Source of the DNA: Adiantum capillus-veneris
Taxonomy: Eukaryota; Streptophyta; Polypodiopsida; Polypodiales; Pteridaceae
NCBI GenBank assembly: GCA_014529385.2
Contig: CM043958.1
Span: 147,367,885-147,431,884 of the forward strand
Reading direction: 5' to 3'
DNA: 64,000 bases
The position numbers and the translations under genes are program-made. Positions within the stretch are counted from its first letter, which is position 1; the number at the start of each line of letters is the position of its first letter. The notes below the pieces were generated by a model. The model saw nothing but the letters and a program-made list of their open reading frames with translations, did not search any database and was not told where the DNA came from. Shown here piece after piece: positions 34,611-46,600 of the stretch.

Positions 34611-35848
34611 TTGTACTTGAAGCAAGTGGGATCAATAACAAGGGTTAATCCAAAAGATCACACATATAGAGATGTCATGAAAATACCCATACGAGAATTT
34701 AATTCAGTCTCTTTGGTCGAAACTAAGCTTCCATCTTGGTTGAACAAAGACACTCCTATTTGGATGTATGGAGCTTCAAAAAACGGGAGTTTAAAAAGAA
34801 AAGAATGTATCTTAGAAAGGGATTGCACGGATGAAGCCTATGTACCTAAACCCTTTCCAAAGCATTTGTTTGAGCCATTTGAGTGGACTCAAATTTTAGC
34901 AACAATGGATGTATGTGTAAATATGTGTATGCCTACTCAATTTTGCAATGAGGATAGCTATGACATAATTCCCATACAAATGATCTCAACCCTCCACATT
35001 AAAGACGAAATTGAGGAACCCAAGGACTTGATGAAAGCTCAACAAGTCTTTTAGGACCTCTACTATGATGCAGAGAATAAGTTAGAAGAACATTCGGCTA
35101 CCTCAGATGATTCGAGGTCGGAAAAGAAACATGTGAGAGCCAAGCAACTCATGGAAGGAGGGGAGGAAAAGTTTTTTGACTTTCCTACCATAAACCAAGA
35201 AGACAGAAATGCTATCAACAAAAAAGAGACACTAGAAATTTGAGAGCTAGACCTATGCCATCAGTCTCCAGTAGAACACAGTTCCTGATGCAGATAGATG
35301 CGCATGATTGTGTCAAGGACAAAGTCACTGGCAGATATCCTTCAAACAAAAATCCAAAAATCTCAAAAACGTTGAGAAAAATGAGAAAGGAAACTCAAGA
35401 AAAACCTAAAAACCAGGTCAAGGATTCAATCATGACACAAGTCGAACAAAAAAAGAAATATCAAGAGTTGAAAAAAGCTCTAAAGAAGATATATACGACC
35501 AAAATGGAAACCACAAACAAATTTGTGTTCTTTGTGGACCACCAAGCCTTATTGTACTTGGTCAACAAGCCATGCAACACAGGAAGGATAGTGAGATGGT
35601 TCATCATTCTTCTAGAATTTGATTTCATTATAGTTTTGAAAAAGGGCACTACTCACCAAAGAGCAGATCATTTGTCAAGGATGGTTTCAAGGGAACCACC
35701 TAAAGGTGTAGACGATGATTTACCAGATACCTATTTGTTCTCCATGGAAATGATACCTCGATGGTCGAAAAATATGGTATCATTGATGACCATAGCTCAA
35801 GTGGATTTGCAAATACCACTTCCAGTTACAATCGGATTAATTGAGTAA
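34611..35848 (+). pseudogene. Element D pol linker fused to RNase H end (RT missing)
   Basis: Segments 34611-35054 and 35240-35848 contain the linker following protease (KLPSWLNKDTPIW, QFLMQIDAHDC, KIYTTKMETT). METT is then followed directly by NKFVFFVDHQALLYLVNKP, the late part of RNase H, and RADHLSR. In A and C about 1.2 kb of RT and early RNase H lie between these points. The junction near 35517 (ACCACAAACAAATTTGTG) has short AAC/AAA similarity to both parent sequences. This copy could not reverse transcribe. Confidence 0.75.
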
Positions 35849-37309
35849 TTGGCTACGTATCAATTGCTAGCTGGAAGGTTATACAAAAGAAATCTAGATG
35901 GAAATATTGATCTTATGCATCAATCCTAAGGAGAAAACCCAATACCTAAGTCAAGCACATATTACCATAGTAGGACTTAACTTTACAGAAGACCAAACTA
36001 TGCGACGAATCTTGAGACTTAGGAGTATTTTGGCCAACTATGAGGAGTGATGTTTATTCTTTTTTGAAAAATTATCCTCAATGTCAAAAACAAACACCCC
36101 TAACTCATGTAACATTGTTCCAAATGTCGCTTGTTCGTAAGTGGAATAACTATCTAGTTACTTACTTATCCAGCCGAACATATCCTAAGGATATGAGTAA
36201 ACGCCATCAAAGAGCAATTGAAACTGAACCAATTGTATCGGAGAGGAAAGGACCAACATCTGCGTCTTTGCGCAAATGAAGACAAGTATATTCCAATTAT
36301 AGAACAAGCACATGCTAGATTAGCTGGAGGTCACTTTTCTAGTGAGACCATTGCAAGAGCAATCTTAATGGCAGGCATATGGTGGCCAACACTTTTTGCA
36401 GATGCCAAAGAATATGTTCGAAGATGTGATACTTGTCAACGAGCAAAAATGTCAACACGTGTAGATAACATGCTCTTAAGACCAATGATGGAGGCTAAAG
36501 CTTTTGCAAAATGGGGTATAGATTTTGTTGGGCCAATACAGCCACCTGCTTAACTCAATATATCATTGTAGCTACATACTATTTGACCAAGTGGGCCGAG
36601 GCTAAGGCAACTCAAAAGAATGATGCCAGAACCACCACGGCATTCTTATAAGAGTATGTGTTCACAAGATATGGACTGCCACAATAGAAATTGTCACTGA
36701 TAGGGGAACTCATTTCCTCAATGAGGTAATTGAGTATCTGCTTAATGAATTTATGGTCATACATAACAATCAGCTCCCTATCACCCCCAAGCAAATGGAC
36801 AAGCTGAGCATACAAATAAAATTCTTAGCTCGGTATTGACCAAAGTGGTTAGTTCAGAAAGGATAGATCGGGAGATGAATTTCCATGTAGCTCTATGGGC
36901 TTATCAAGTTTCATTCAAAACAGCTTTAAATGCTACACCCTTTAACCTTGTTATGGTCTTGATGTCATACTGCCAATAGGGTTTCTATTGCCAACACTAA
37001 GGGTAGCTAAGGATCTTGAGTGGACTGGGCATGAATTTTCAGAGAGACTTGAAGATTTAGAGAAGCTAGATGAGCAAAGGCTAATTGTTGTAGCTCACAT
37101 CTATGCACAAAAGTAGAAACAAAAACAGTTTTTTGATTCCCATCTATTTACAAAAGTCTTCAAAAAAAGGGATTTAGTTCTAGTCTATTCCCTTAAGCAA
37201 CACATTCCCAACTTTAAGAAAAAGGGAAACGGATTGTTTATCATTGAAGATGTATCTCCAAGCGGAGCAGTTAAGGTGTCCACCCTCGATGGTGAACCGG
37301 TGGCTGGGG
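35849..37309 (+). pseudogene. Element D zinc modules and integrase
   Basis: First H2C2-like module about 35850-36110 (frameshifted; FWPTMRSDVYSF, then NYPQCQK). Second module 36218-36470 in an open frame (EQAHARLAGGHF, GIWWPTLFADA, RRCDTCQRAK, all four ligands present). WGIDFVGPI near 36515 begins the catalytic core with the first Asp. TDRGTHFLNE near 36698 and the PQANGQAE-like region near 36790 follow in shifted frames. The C-terminal GLFIIEDVSPSG block lies at 37233-37280. Homology to the element ends at about 37309. Inactive. Confidence 0.8.
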
Positions 37310-37534
37310 GTGGTTATGGAGCGAGCTCAATGCAGCGAGTTTTTGTTTTTTTTTTCCCCACCACCTCTACCTCCCATTGCCGCCCCTTACCACCCATGAC
37401 CACCAACACCCTAGCCCACCACCGGTGGTTGGTGGTCTTAGCTCACTACCACCATCTGCCACTCCTCCTCCTACCACCACCGCCCATTGCCGCCGGTTCG
37501 CCTCCCACTCTTCCTTCCAGTGGGCTACTCAAGG

Positions 37535-37612
<78 letters not shown>

Positions 37613-37707
37613 CTGATTTTGTCTCTCTTTCTCTCTCACGTGTCTGTCTCAACCCCCTCCCCCCACACCCACACTCTCACTTGTATGTCTCTACCCCCTC
37701 CCCCCAG

Positions 37708-37768
<61 letters not shown>

Positions 37769-37841
37769 CTATCTCTCTCTCTTTATTTTGATGATTTTGT
37801 CTCTCTTTCTCTCTCACTTGTCTATCTCTACCCCCTCCCCC

Positions 37842-37936
<95 letters not shown>

Positions 37937-38200
37937 ATTCCCTAATTGCATATCAAAAGACAACAATGATAGAATTCACTTTGTTGATCAAAACAATATC
38001 ATCATTTGCACAACTCAAGGTAAATGTGATAGCCCAACAAATGCTAGATTATTACATCAGTCTTTTTGCACTCAGTAAAGTTTTGAGCTCGTTATCAGCC
38101 AGACTAGACTGATGAATGAACATGTTGTGGTTTATGTCCATTCCAAACACTCTCAAGTAGATATAATACAAGTGTTTGCAAGCCACATAGGTCATTCCTT
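37310..38200. repeat. Compound CT/CA microsatellite region
   Basis: CCACCAC-rich start (37360-37500), then (CT)n at 37537-37610, 37713-37764 and 37846-37912, followed by (AC)n at 37913-37936. The CT tracts are separated by repeats of a larger unit (TTTTGTCTCTCTTTCTCTC, then ACCCCCTCCCCC), so this is a nested minisatellite. Long Ser/Leu ORFs across it are artefacts of the repeat. 37940-38200 shows no gene. Confidence 0.85.
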
Positions 38201-38384
38201 TCCCTAACCTCTTTTGGAAGTCTCTGCAAGTACAACTAGGATTCCTAGCTATTGTGACTCAATATTTCTCACCACGTAACTTTGAGTTTGGTGTTTCTGC
38301 AATGAAGACTTCATGCTTATTGATCTTTACCATTTCCACTTGTTCGATGACCATTTCTAGTCCTAGAGCACTGTCGATCCTTTT

Positions 38385-41348
38385 TTATGCCTCTTCAGAA
38401 ACATCTGTCCTATACCTACCCGCATGTCTTTGCCCTTGCACTTCCATAGTTTCTGTTGCGATATGAAACCCCGCTAGCTGCAAAGACTTTACTTCTAGCG
38501 CTGTTAAGTTCATGCCCAGTGCCACTGGCCACTCAAGTGGAGGTCTTGGAGGCCGCATCACAATATATGGACATACATCCCACACATGTTTGGCATTGTC
38601 ATTACAAAACCATACCCATGTCTCATTGTTACACCCCTCCCAATTGCGTTTCCCTCAAAACCTTGGTGCCATTGTTCCCTCTGTGCATAAATTCACCTTT
38701 TTCTTGCACTTTCCTCCTTTGATTTTTCCTTGGCAAGTGAACTTAGACCCCGGTTTGCACCTGTGGATTGCCCACATGGTGTCATTTATGTCAACCTCGA
38801 TGGCCCTAATTGTCACCCGTCATTCTCCTCGTCCATATAGTGATCTTGGGTTACCTGTGATGCATCTCCAAATGACAACTTTCGAGCCTTTCTTTGTCGA
38901 GCAACATTTTGAGTGACATACTCTGGCTTGTGTGAACTATTTTCCTCCTCGCCTATAACATTGCCGAATGTCTTGCGTCGCCTTGTCATTGTAACCCGGT
39001 CTCCAAAAAACTCAGGCACCTTTGGAAGACCAGTTCCTCCAATTGCATCATTCACAACACGGCTAGTCTGTGATGGAGTAGGTGTGTGAAATTGTCATGA
39101 AGCTACCTATCTCTCATCTTGCTTATGCTTGGTCCGCTTCCTATATACTTACCCTCTATATATGCCATTCTTTTGGATTGTTGAAGAAGAGTGTTCCCAA
39201 TATTCAAAATTGTTGCATCGTACAAAGAAATTTTGGGCTTGTGACCTTCACCTGCTAACCATGAAGCGTGACGTGACTCTGAGAGATTTGTTCGAGGGAC
39301 GACCTCGATGCAATAGTCATCTAGAGCCTACAAAACAAGAAATAAATATATTTCATTGATATCATGAAGGGTTTAATTAAATGGACATCCTACAACCTGT
39401 TATAGAATAAATTTGAAAACTTACACCAACAATTTCCTTCCTCCAATGAGGGTACCTCACATGCCACCAACTCAACCAGCACTCCATTGGGCCTAGATTC
39501 CCATCTACCACCTTTCTTGTTTCCCACCAAGCTCGAATGAACCGATATTGGGCCTCTGCATCTTCACTGCTTTGCGTGCATCGCCACATTCGACACAATC
39601 GCTTGTGCTCATCTTGAAATGCATTGAGCACATATTTTGTGGTGTGGATCCCTAGACTTTGTTCCCAATGGAAAAGGCAAGATCTCTCCCTACCTTTCAC
39701 CATATCCGGACCTCCATTGAGAACTGTGCGCACATATTCCAGTTTGCTTGGGTTTCATCTGCCATAAAGCCACAAAATCTGGCGGGGGTGCCCCACTCTG
39801 CTCTAGCACATTGATCATTTGTTGCCAAAATATCATCTGGGCTATAGTGTCCTCTTCTTTCATCTCACATATGGCAGTTGTCATTAATTCTTGGACACTG
39901 AACATCAGCACAAAGCCACATTAACATTGAAGTATGTGTCAATATGTGTTTAGTATTGAACATAAAATATAAACTTGCCTCAGATCGTAAACATGTGCTG
40001 CCATGGTTGTCCATCCTTCTACCCGTCAAACGTGATCAAAGAAAAACCACGCTCTTTTTAGATCTCCATTTCCATTTCTTCGCATTCTATTGACAAGATC
40101 TATGCCTGAGCCAGGACCGGCGGTTGTCGACATCTTGAACACAAAACATCTATCCTCCTCTCTATTAGATTGACCTGGAAAAGGCATGTCATGGATAAAC
40201 AAAAATGTCAACCGTCTCTTTAAGTCAATTATCAATGACTCCTCCCACGAGCACTCCACTCCCCACAAAATTTATGCACCCAATTCTTAATTCAGTGGAG
40301 TACATGATGAAAGTTTAGAAATATATAGGACTTTAAGTTTAAAATGAATATTAAATGCATTTCCCATACCTTTGGCTTTTAACAAGAGGAAATATTTCTT
40401 AGAGTAGAACTAACAACTCTACTTGTCCAAGCGACGTGCATTCACCTGAAGAAAGTTGAAGGATGGATTGGGACATAACCTTAACCACCTCCATTTGGAT
40501 TTTTCTCGGCCCAGCTTGGATGCCAAGCGAATCAACGGCCTCAGCCACCAAAGACTTCACCCTTGCAATGGTACTTTTGGATGACCCTAGTTTGACATCA
40601 TGGTCATGGAAGCCTTGGTGCACCATTGCTCGAGAATAGCGTTTGTCGGTTGGCATTATGTAGTAAATTTGGCAGTCTCAGGTTTTTCAAATAGCAGGCA
40701 CATGTTGACAATAAAAGCACTTCAAGGTTCCATACTTTTTCAAGTCACCATTTAGCATTGGTCTCTCAATTAGTTTACCTATAATTCCATGCCTACAATT
40801 GTGATTTTGTCACTCTTCCCTTGTACATAAAACAAAAGAATAAGGAATACCTGTCCAAGATGACTGGTTGGGTATTCCTATAGATAACACTTGCGAACAC
40901 TCTGTAAACACACATTCGAAATCACCTCCGCAATAGCTTTTCCTTATAGTTCCTGGAAATGTGATGCGTGTGGTAGTTGGTTTCGTCCACACATGACCAT
41001 CCACTGATTGCTCCATTCCATCCATAGCTGATATCTCAATATTTGACTGTGGTGGAAATTCAAACACCATGTTTCCATTGTAGCTTGATGGAATTTCTTC
41101 CACCCACTCCCATTCTGATGATGTGATCAAGGTCTTTAGCTTTGGAGATCTCATAGTGGGATGTAACGCTAGCTTCGCTATGCTAAAGGAATCACCAATC
41201 GGAGCCCGGTCCTTCTTACATCCCTCTTGTAGTGGGGAGTCTAGGTCGATCACTCCATCTTTGGGTGTTTTGTTGGTGAGGTCAAAGTGAAAGTCTTCTT
41301 TCTCTTCATCAAAAGAAAGCAACAGTATGTCGGCAGATTGTAGTGGTG
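38385..41348 (-). pseudogene. Degenerate multi-exon MULE-like transposase gene
   Basis: A series of - strand segments (41348-40851, 40656-40437, 40268-40026, 39911-39690, 39733-39377, 39055-38813, 38730-38385) with splice-like edges, for example GGACAG|GTATTCC near 40850. At 39790-39600 the two frames, joined across one base, give GFMADETQANWN and GRERSCLFHWEQSL followed by HTTKYV and AWWETRK. This D...A...C..HW arrangement is like the DDE core of MULE-type transposases. The last part (38385-38730) is Cys-rich and may be zinc-binding. It has stops and a frameshift, and its 5' side is cut by the element C LTR at 41349. A domesticated gene is also possible. Confidence 0.45.
41344..41348. repeat. 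Left flank of element C (candidate target duplication TGGTG)
   Basis: TGGTG precedes the LTR terminus TGTTGAGCC. Because the other end of element C is not an LTR terminus, no matching right copy can be assigned. Confidence 0.3.
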
Positions 41349-41632
41349 TGTTGAGCCAGCAGAGGATCACACCCGCATTTTTGCTCACACCCATCATTTT
41401 GTAACCATTGATTGTAATAAATGTCTTTGCGACATTAATTTTGATTTGAGCCATTCATTAAGTAATGGGACTCAATTGAGTTTCCAGCCTGTAATCCCGA
41501 CGTAATTTCACCTGCTGATGTAAATAATTAGAGATGTTCTCACCTCCAAGGCTGAGGTATATAAGCCAAAGTTTTGTAACCTAAAAGGATTCAATTATTA
41601 ATCAAAGTGAGTTTTGAGCGCCGTGACTGTGT

Positions 41633-41667
<35 letters not shown>

Positions 41668-42291
41668 TTATCTCCTTGCTACGCGAGCTACGGAGCCACC
41701 ATTGGAGAAGCGACACCGCCATTGTGCTAGCAACGGCGAGAGCTACGCACTGATACCAAGAGTGCGCGTTATCGGCTTCTATGTGTGGTAAGTTCCTACG
41801 AGCTTCGGTGTGAGTTTTCTTCCAACTCGTGTGTCGGAATAGAGCGTGCAGCATATCTATAGAACCACAACGAGTAGAGCTACACATTCGTACCATCGGG
41901 GTCAAGTTTTGGTCACCTGTATTTTTCGGCCTGTCTTCATACGCGTTTACCGCACGGAGTGGTTATAGGTTGATTTTGCAGTTCAAGTCTTTAGGGTGTT
42001 GTTCTTACCTAGTGTATAGACTTCCCCTTGAGTTTGAGATCGATTCGATGATTCTAGATCCTGTTTCGTATAGCATTCGTTCGTAGTACGGAATTCAGTC
42101 ACTTGCGTGTTTTAGAACTTAGATTTGATTTCCTTAGTAGTGATTGTCATTAGAAGGTCGAGTAGGTGATTTGACACCCACCTAGTTGTTTCCATGCGCC
42201 TGCGGGTCAAGCTCCGTCCTCGTCTGACAAATTCTGTTGTTGGTTGAGTTCTCGCTATTTAGCTTCCGCTAGCGGCGTAACCGCCATAACA
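41349..42291 (+). repeat. Element C 5' LTR (943 bp)
   Basis: TGTTGAGCCAGCAGAGG to CCGCCATAACA. TATA box TATATAAG at 41558-41565, so transcription would start near 41590. A (GA)n microsatellite (about 41634-41665) lies just downstream in R/U5. The 3' part matches element B's LTR (TGCGCCTGCGGGTCAAGCTC region). The - strand ORF that crosses 41349 uses LTR sequence for its first 35 codons by chance. Confidence 0.85.
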
Positions 42292-42293
42292 TT

Positions 42294-42311
42294 TGGCGCC
42301 GCTGCCGGGGA
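42294..42311 (+). other. Element C primer-binding site (tRNA-Asp type)
   Basis: TGGCGCCGCTGCCGGGGA starts two bases after the LTR end. It equals the complement of the plant tRNA-Asp 3' terminus with one mismatch. Confidence 0.85.
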
Positions 42312-43682
42312 CGAGAGCCCTAAGTAGGTGACCTTAGACTAATCCTACGAGGTGAGTCGTATAAACTACTTTGTATACTTTAGTTAGAAAAGATCTAGGA
42401 GTGGTGGACTCCGAAGGTCTCGAGAGATACTAGGAAGTGGTGTATTCCTGGGTCTTCCGTGTTGACAGTATTTTTAGTTTAGCTTAGATCAGATTGTTTT
42501 TCATGGTGTTTAAGTGGTTGTTGACATAAAAAGCATTTGCTACTCCTTGTGTGGTAGTAAATCTCTTTATATTTTCAATTGCAAAAAATCCATTTTATGA
42601 TTAGAAGTAGCTTAGGTAGGGCCTGATTTGATCCTGATCTAGAGCTATCAATTGGTGTTCTATTTGCTTGATGTGTTTGATTGCATGTTAGATCACTGAA
42701 AAAAGTCACTTTGGTAGTGAAATATGCAATAAACAAAGTTCAGAAAAATTTTCTGCGTAACTGATTGTTGCTAAGCACTTAAAAGAGCTATTGGAAGAGT
42801 TCTGTGCTAAAAAACTGGAAATCTGCAACTTTAGACATCATACGCGTATGATGTCTTAGGACCTAAACAGAGCCTAAAATTGAAAATTTGACATTGCCAG
42901 AGTGTTTAGAAGGGGGGTTTTACCCTAAGATCAACTTAAAACAAGAGCATTTACACTCAAAGAAACCCAAAAAGACAAGTCGGAGTCCAAGAAACGCAAA
43001 GAATAGGAAATTTTGGATTCAGATCTTGTTTTTACATTCAAACCTGACAAAAACACTTGAAACTCAATTATAAACATTGGAGAAGGCTTAAAACCAAAAA
43101 TAGTCAAAATCTGGGACAAAAGACATCATACGCGTATAATGTCTTTTGGCACTTCCACTGCTTATTTTTGAAATCTGACCTGACAAGATTGTTACAATCA
43201 CTGTTGAAAGCATAAATATCAAGTTTGGACCCAAATTGATGAAAAAGACATCATACGCGTATGATGTCTTTGACCTAATTTTGGACATATTTTGATACTT
43301 TGCTAACCCAGATCCATTGTAACAGCTGTCTAGAGGTTATATTTCAAGTTTCATCCCATTTGGATCACAATTGACCCAGAAAACAAGTCAAAAGCGGAAA
43401 ATTGCCAAGAAAAGCCTAAATTAGCCATAACTTGCTCAAACAGAGTTCAAACTGAATTTTGTGAGTGGTAAGAGCATAAGGGGGCTACTGAGAGTGAGCA
43501 TAACCAAAATAGTCTAAATCTGTGAAAAAAGACATCATATGCGTATAATGTCTTTTTCAGCATAACTGCAACAAAATTCTCACTTGATGAAACAGAAGTT
43601 GTCGAACTGACAAGATTAAACAGTTGACCAAGTATCAGTCAGTTTGGATCAATTCTGACCACAAAAACTTGGGGAAAACAAA
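42312..43682 (+). repeat. Element C leader with four periodic palindromes
   Basis: Perfect or near-perfect 22-24-bp palindromes, half-site GACATCATACG, at 42833-42856, 43121-43144, 43246-43269 and 43530-43553 (intervals 288, 125, 284). The second and fourth carry single changes (TATAATG instead of TATGATG; ATATGCG). No ORF. This is the 5' untranslated leader of the genomic RNA. Confidence 0.9.
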
Positions 43683-46600
43683 TTGCCGAGACAGAAAAGT
43701 TACAGTCCTTTAGGGGAATTGATGAATTTGAGATCGGGCAGGAATCTCCGGAATAATCAACCAAAACAAGGGGAACCAGCAAGTGTCATATCAACCGAGG
43801 GAAGTGTAAACCAAAGTTGGGCGCAACCATTAGAGCCGATCTTTGAAGGAAGTGTTTCTGATACTTCTTCGGAGAGATCTTACGAGATTTTCACCGAAAA
43901 CTTGGAACACTTAAACCTGAACAACAGAGAAAATATGGCAGCAGGATCATCAAACCCTTCCGCCACCATGAAGCTATTGTTCATAAAATACCAGTACGAC
44001 AATGAGCAAGGTGCCAAGATCTACAAAGATGGAATGGACCGCTATTGTGTAAAGATAGAAGATAGACCTAGTGAGTTCAAGGACTTAGTGCCTGTGAGCT
44101 ATAGCGGAGATAGATATCTAGATGACGAGGGTACCATGTACTTGGTAGTCCTAAACCCTAACATTGTGGACAAGTGGGGATTGATGGGTACCAAAGCCAA
44201 AATAGATGAAGAACTCGAGGAGAAAGCACCAATAATGAACTTCCCTAATGCGAGGTTAAGAAGAGAGAATGAAACTATAAGGATCAACACTGATAACATC
44301 TATGTGGGGCTGTACAAATATAATAATGGGGAGCAAGATCTCTATTATAGATGTGAAGAACCCTACACCGGAGAGTTGACAGACAAAAAAAGACTCTATG
44401 TCTTCACCTACACAGAGGGATCAGAAGTGAAAATTGCCGCTTACGACAAGTATGGGAGGCAGTACTCAACAATGGGCAAGAAAGAATTAGAAGGATATAC
44501 ATACTTTGGGGGACCTCTACATCAGTATTATGTTACTTCTAGCTCACATAGACCAGCACCAACAAATGGAGTGCGAAACTCAATGACAACAGGAGGACAA
44601 AGAACTCAGGTCGCTGACTCTTTCAGTCAACCTTGGGACTCGAAGCTCGGACCAATGGGATCATTACATTCTAGAGAGTCAATGGAGACGAATCGAGGTA
44701 GTGCAGTTCCAATCCCCACCTATACCACGCCAGGTCCAAGGTTTGAAGCGGAACCATCACATTTACCTCCTAGTAGTAGATTCAGGGCGGGGGAACCGAC
44801 AAGGCTAACCCATGAAGTCCATGATGCTAGAGAAAGCTTTAGCCGGGACACAGGAGCAATGAGATTGGTAGCAGATCATAGACGTATGAGACCATCTCAA
44901 GTAGCCAAGTGTATGCCAAAGAAGTATGGTGGTTCAGGAGATCCGTATGCACATGTGTCACTCTTTAAGCAAGTCTTAAGAGCTGAGCAGATAACAGATT
45001 TCCATACACAATACGAGGGATTTGGTCTTACTCTAGAAGGTACTGCATTGACATGGTTTCAACCAATGAACATAGGGGGATTCCATGACATTGACCATTT
45101 GCTAAGAGAGTTTGCTGAGGAATTCTCAAAACGAGGGTTTAAGCACAATACGGTCTCACAAATATATGCTTTTAAACAGAGAGAACACGAAAAAGTGAAG
45201 GAAGCGTCACTTCGCTTCAAACAATACATTGAGAGATGTCCAGTACGTGAACGACCACAAGATGACAGACTATCTGTTCTCTTTATTGAGGGACTGAGAA
45301 ACGACACTCTCAAGAAGGACTTGCACTTGAAAGCTTGTACAAGTTTCGAGCAAGTAACGAGAGAGGCATTGTACTTAGTGGATAACTGTACGGTTTATGG
45401 AGAGGTGTCAGCGGATACAGATTTTGCATCCAGTAGCTCCTCCTCCGTAGCGAGCGAGACTACCACTAAAAAGAATGTTCAAACAACAACCATGCCAAAT
45501 GTAGAGCAAATGATAGAAGATGCTCTAAAAAGGATGGCACCATACCAAAAACCATTGCCAAAACCACTGAAATGGTGTGTGATTGAGCAAAAATGGACAA
45601 ATCACCCAACAGAGGAGTGTTATTACAACAAAGGGTATGTAAGGGAGCGCCAGTATGCACCTCCTGCTCAATTAGCACCACCTCAGATACATCCAGTACC
45701 TCGATACCCAACGGGAAATGTACCTGGACCTATGGGGATAGAAAGACCGCAACCGGTATTGGGACAACAACCACCTTTACCAGGAGCAAGACCAGTGGGC
45801 ATTAGATATGCACCAACCTTAGAGAATCAGGAAGAACAAGCCTTAGTGCCTGTTCAAGCCTATTATGAAGAATCGGGTGCACACATGTCTCCGACAGTGT
45901 ATTACCCACCAGAAGAACCAAAACAACCAGAACCATGGGGCATGATGGGGAATGTTGGAATACCAACAATTACAAGTGCTTCTGATGAAGAGAGATACAA
46001 TTTGGACGCAAGAACCTTAATGTTCATAGCTCATGGAGGGTTAACAGGACAAAGACCATCATATCCACAAAGGACGAATCAAATGGGACCAAGACCAGCA
46101 CTAGGACCTTGTTACAAGTGTGGAGGTGACCATCTGATGAATGTTTGCCCACATACGGAAATCATTAGAATTAACGCTTATTGCACTGAGTGTGGGGTTA
46201 CTCACTTCATTGAGGATTGCTTAAAGAATCCAAACAAAGTGCAAAAGACGACATTGAATATGCTAGAAACTATTCCTACCAGCAGTGGGTCTGAAAACGA
46301 AACTCTGATACCAACGCAAGTTGTTACTAGAGCTCAAACTAAGAAAACCACTAGAGAACCTGAGAATGGAAAGTTAGCGACTGAAATGGTTAGTCAAGGA
46401 CCGCGGAGTCAGAAAAACACATGGAAAGCTAGAAAAGCACGCATGAAGTTAAGAAAAGAACGTGAAGACGCTATTCTAGCTGAGGAACTAAAGCGAACTA
46501 AAGATAGATTAGAAAAACTTGAGAGTCAAAACCGGAAACGAGAGATGAGCCCGGAAAGAACGAAACAAAAGAGTATCAAAGAAACAACGAGCTTAAGCTC

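Larger units (their letters stand above)
32185..37309 (+). mobile_element. Element D: truncated Ty3/gypsy element (right part), RT deleted
   Basis: Same family as element A, opposite orientation, split by A. It carries gag, protease, linker, the end of RNase H, two zinc modules and integrase. Homology stops at about 37309 inside the integrase C-terminus (after VSTLDGEPVA), where a microsatellite region begins. The second retropepsin-like domain, spacer, ORF2 and 3' LTR are missing. Reverse transcriptase is absent through an internal deletion at about 35517. Confidence 0.8.

Noticed and set aside
37234-37945. Long Ser/Leu-rich ORFs
   Set aside because: They are translations of (CT)n tracts; no start context or homology beyond the integrase C-terminal residues at 37234-37300.
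41349-41454. Extension of the transposase-like ORF to a Met at 41454
   Set aside because: These 35 codons lie within the element C LTR, so the reading frame there is fortuitous.
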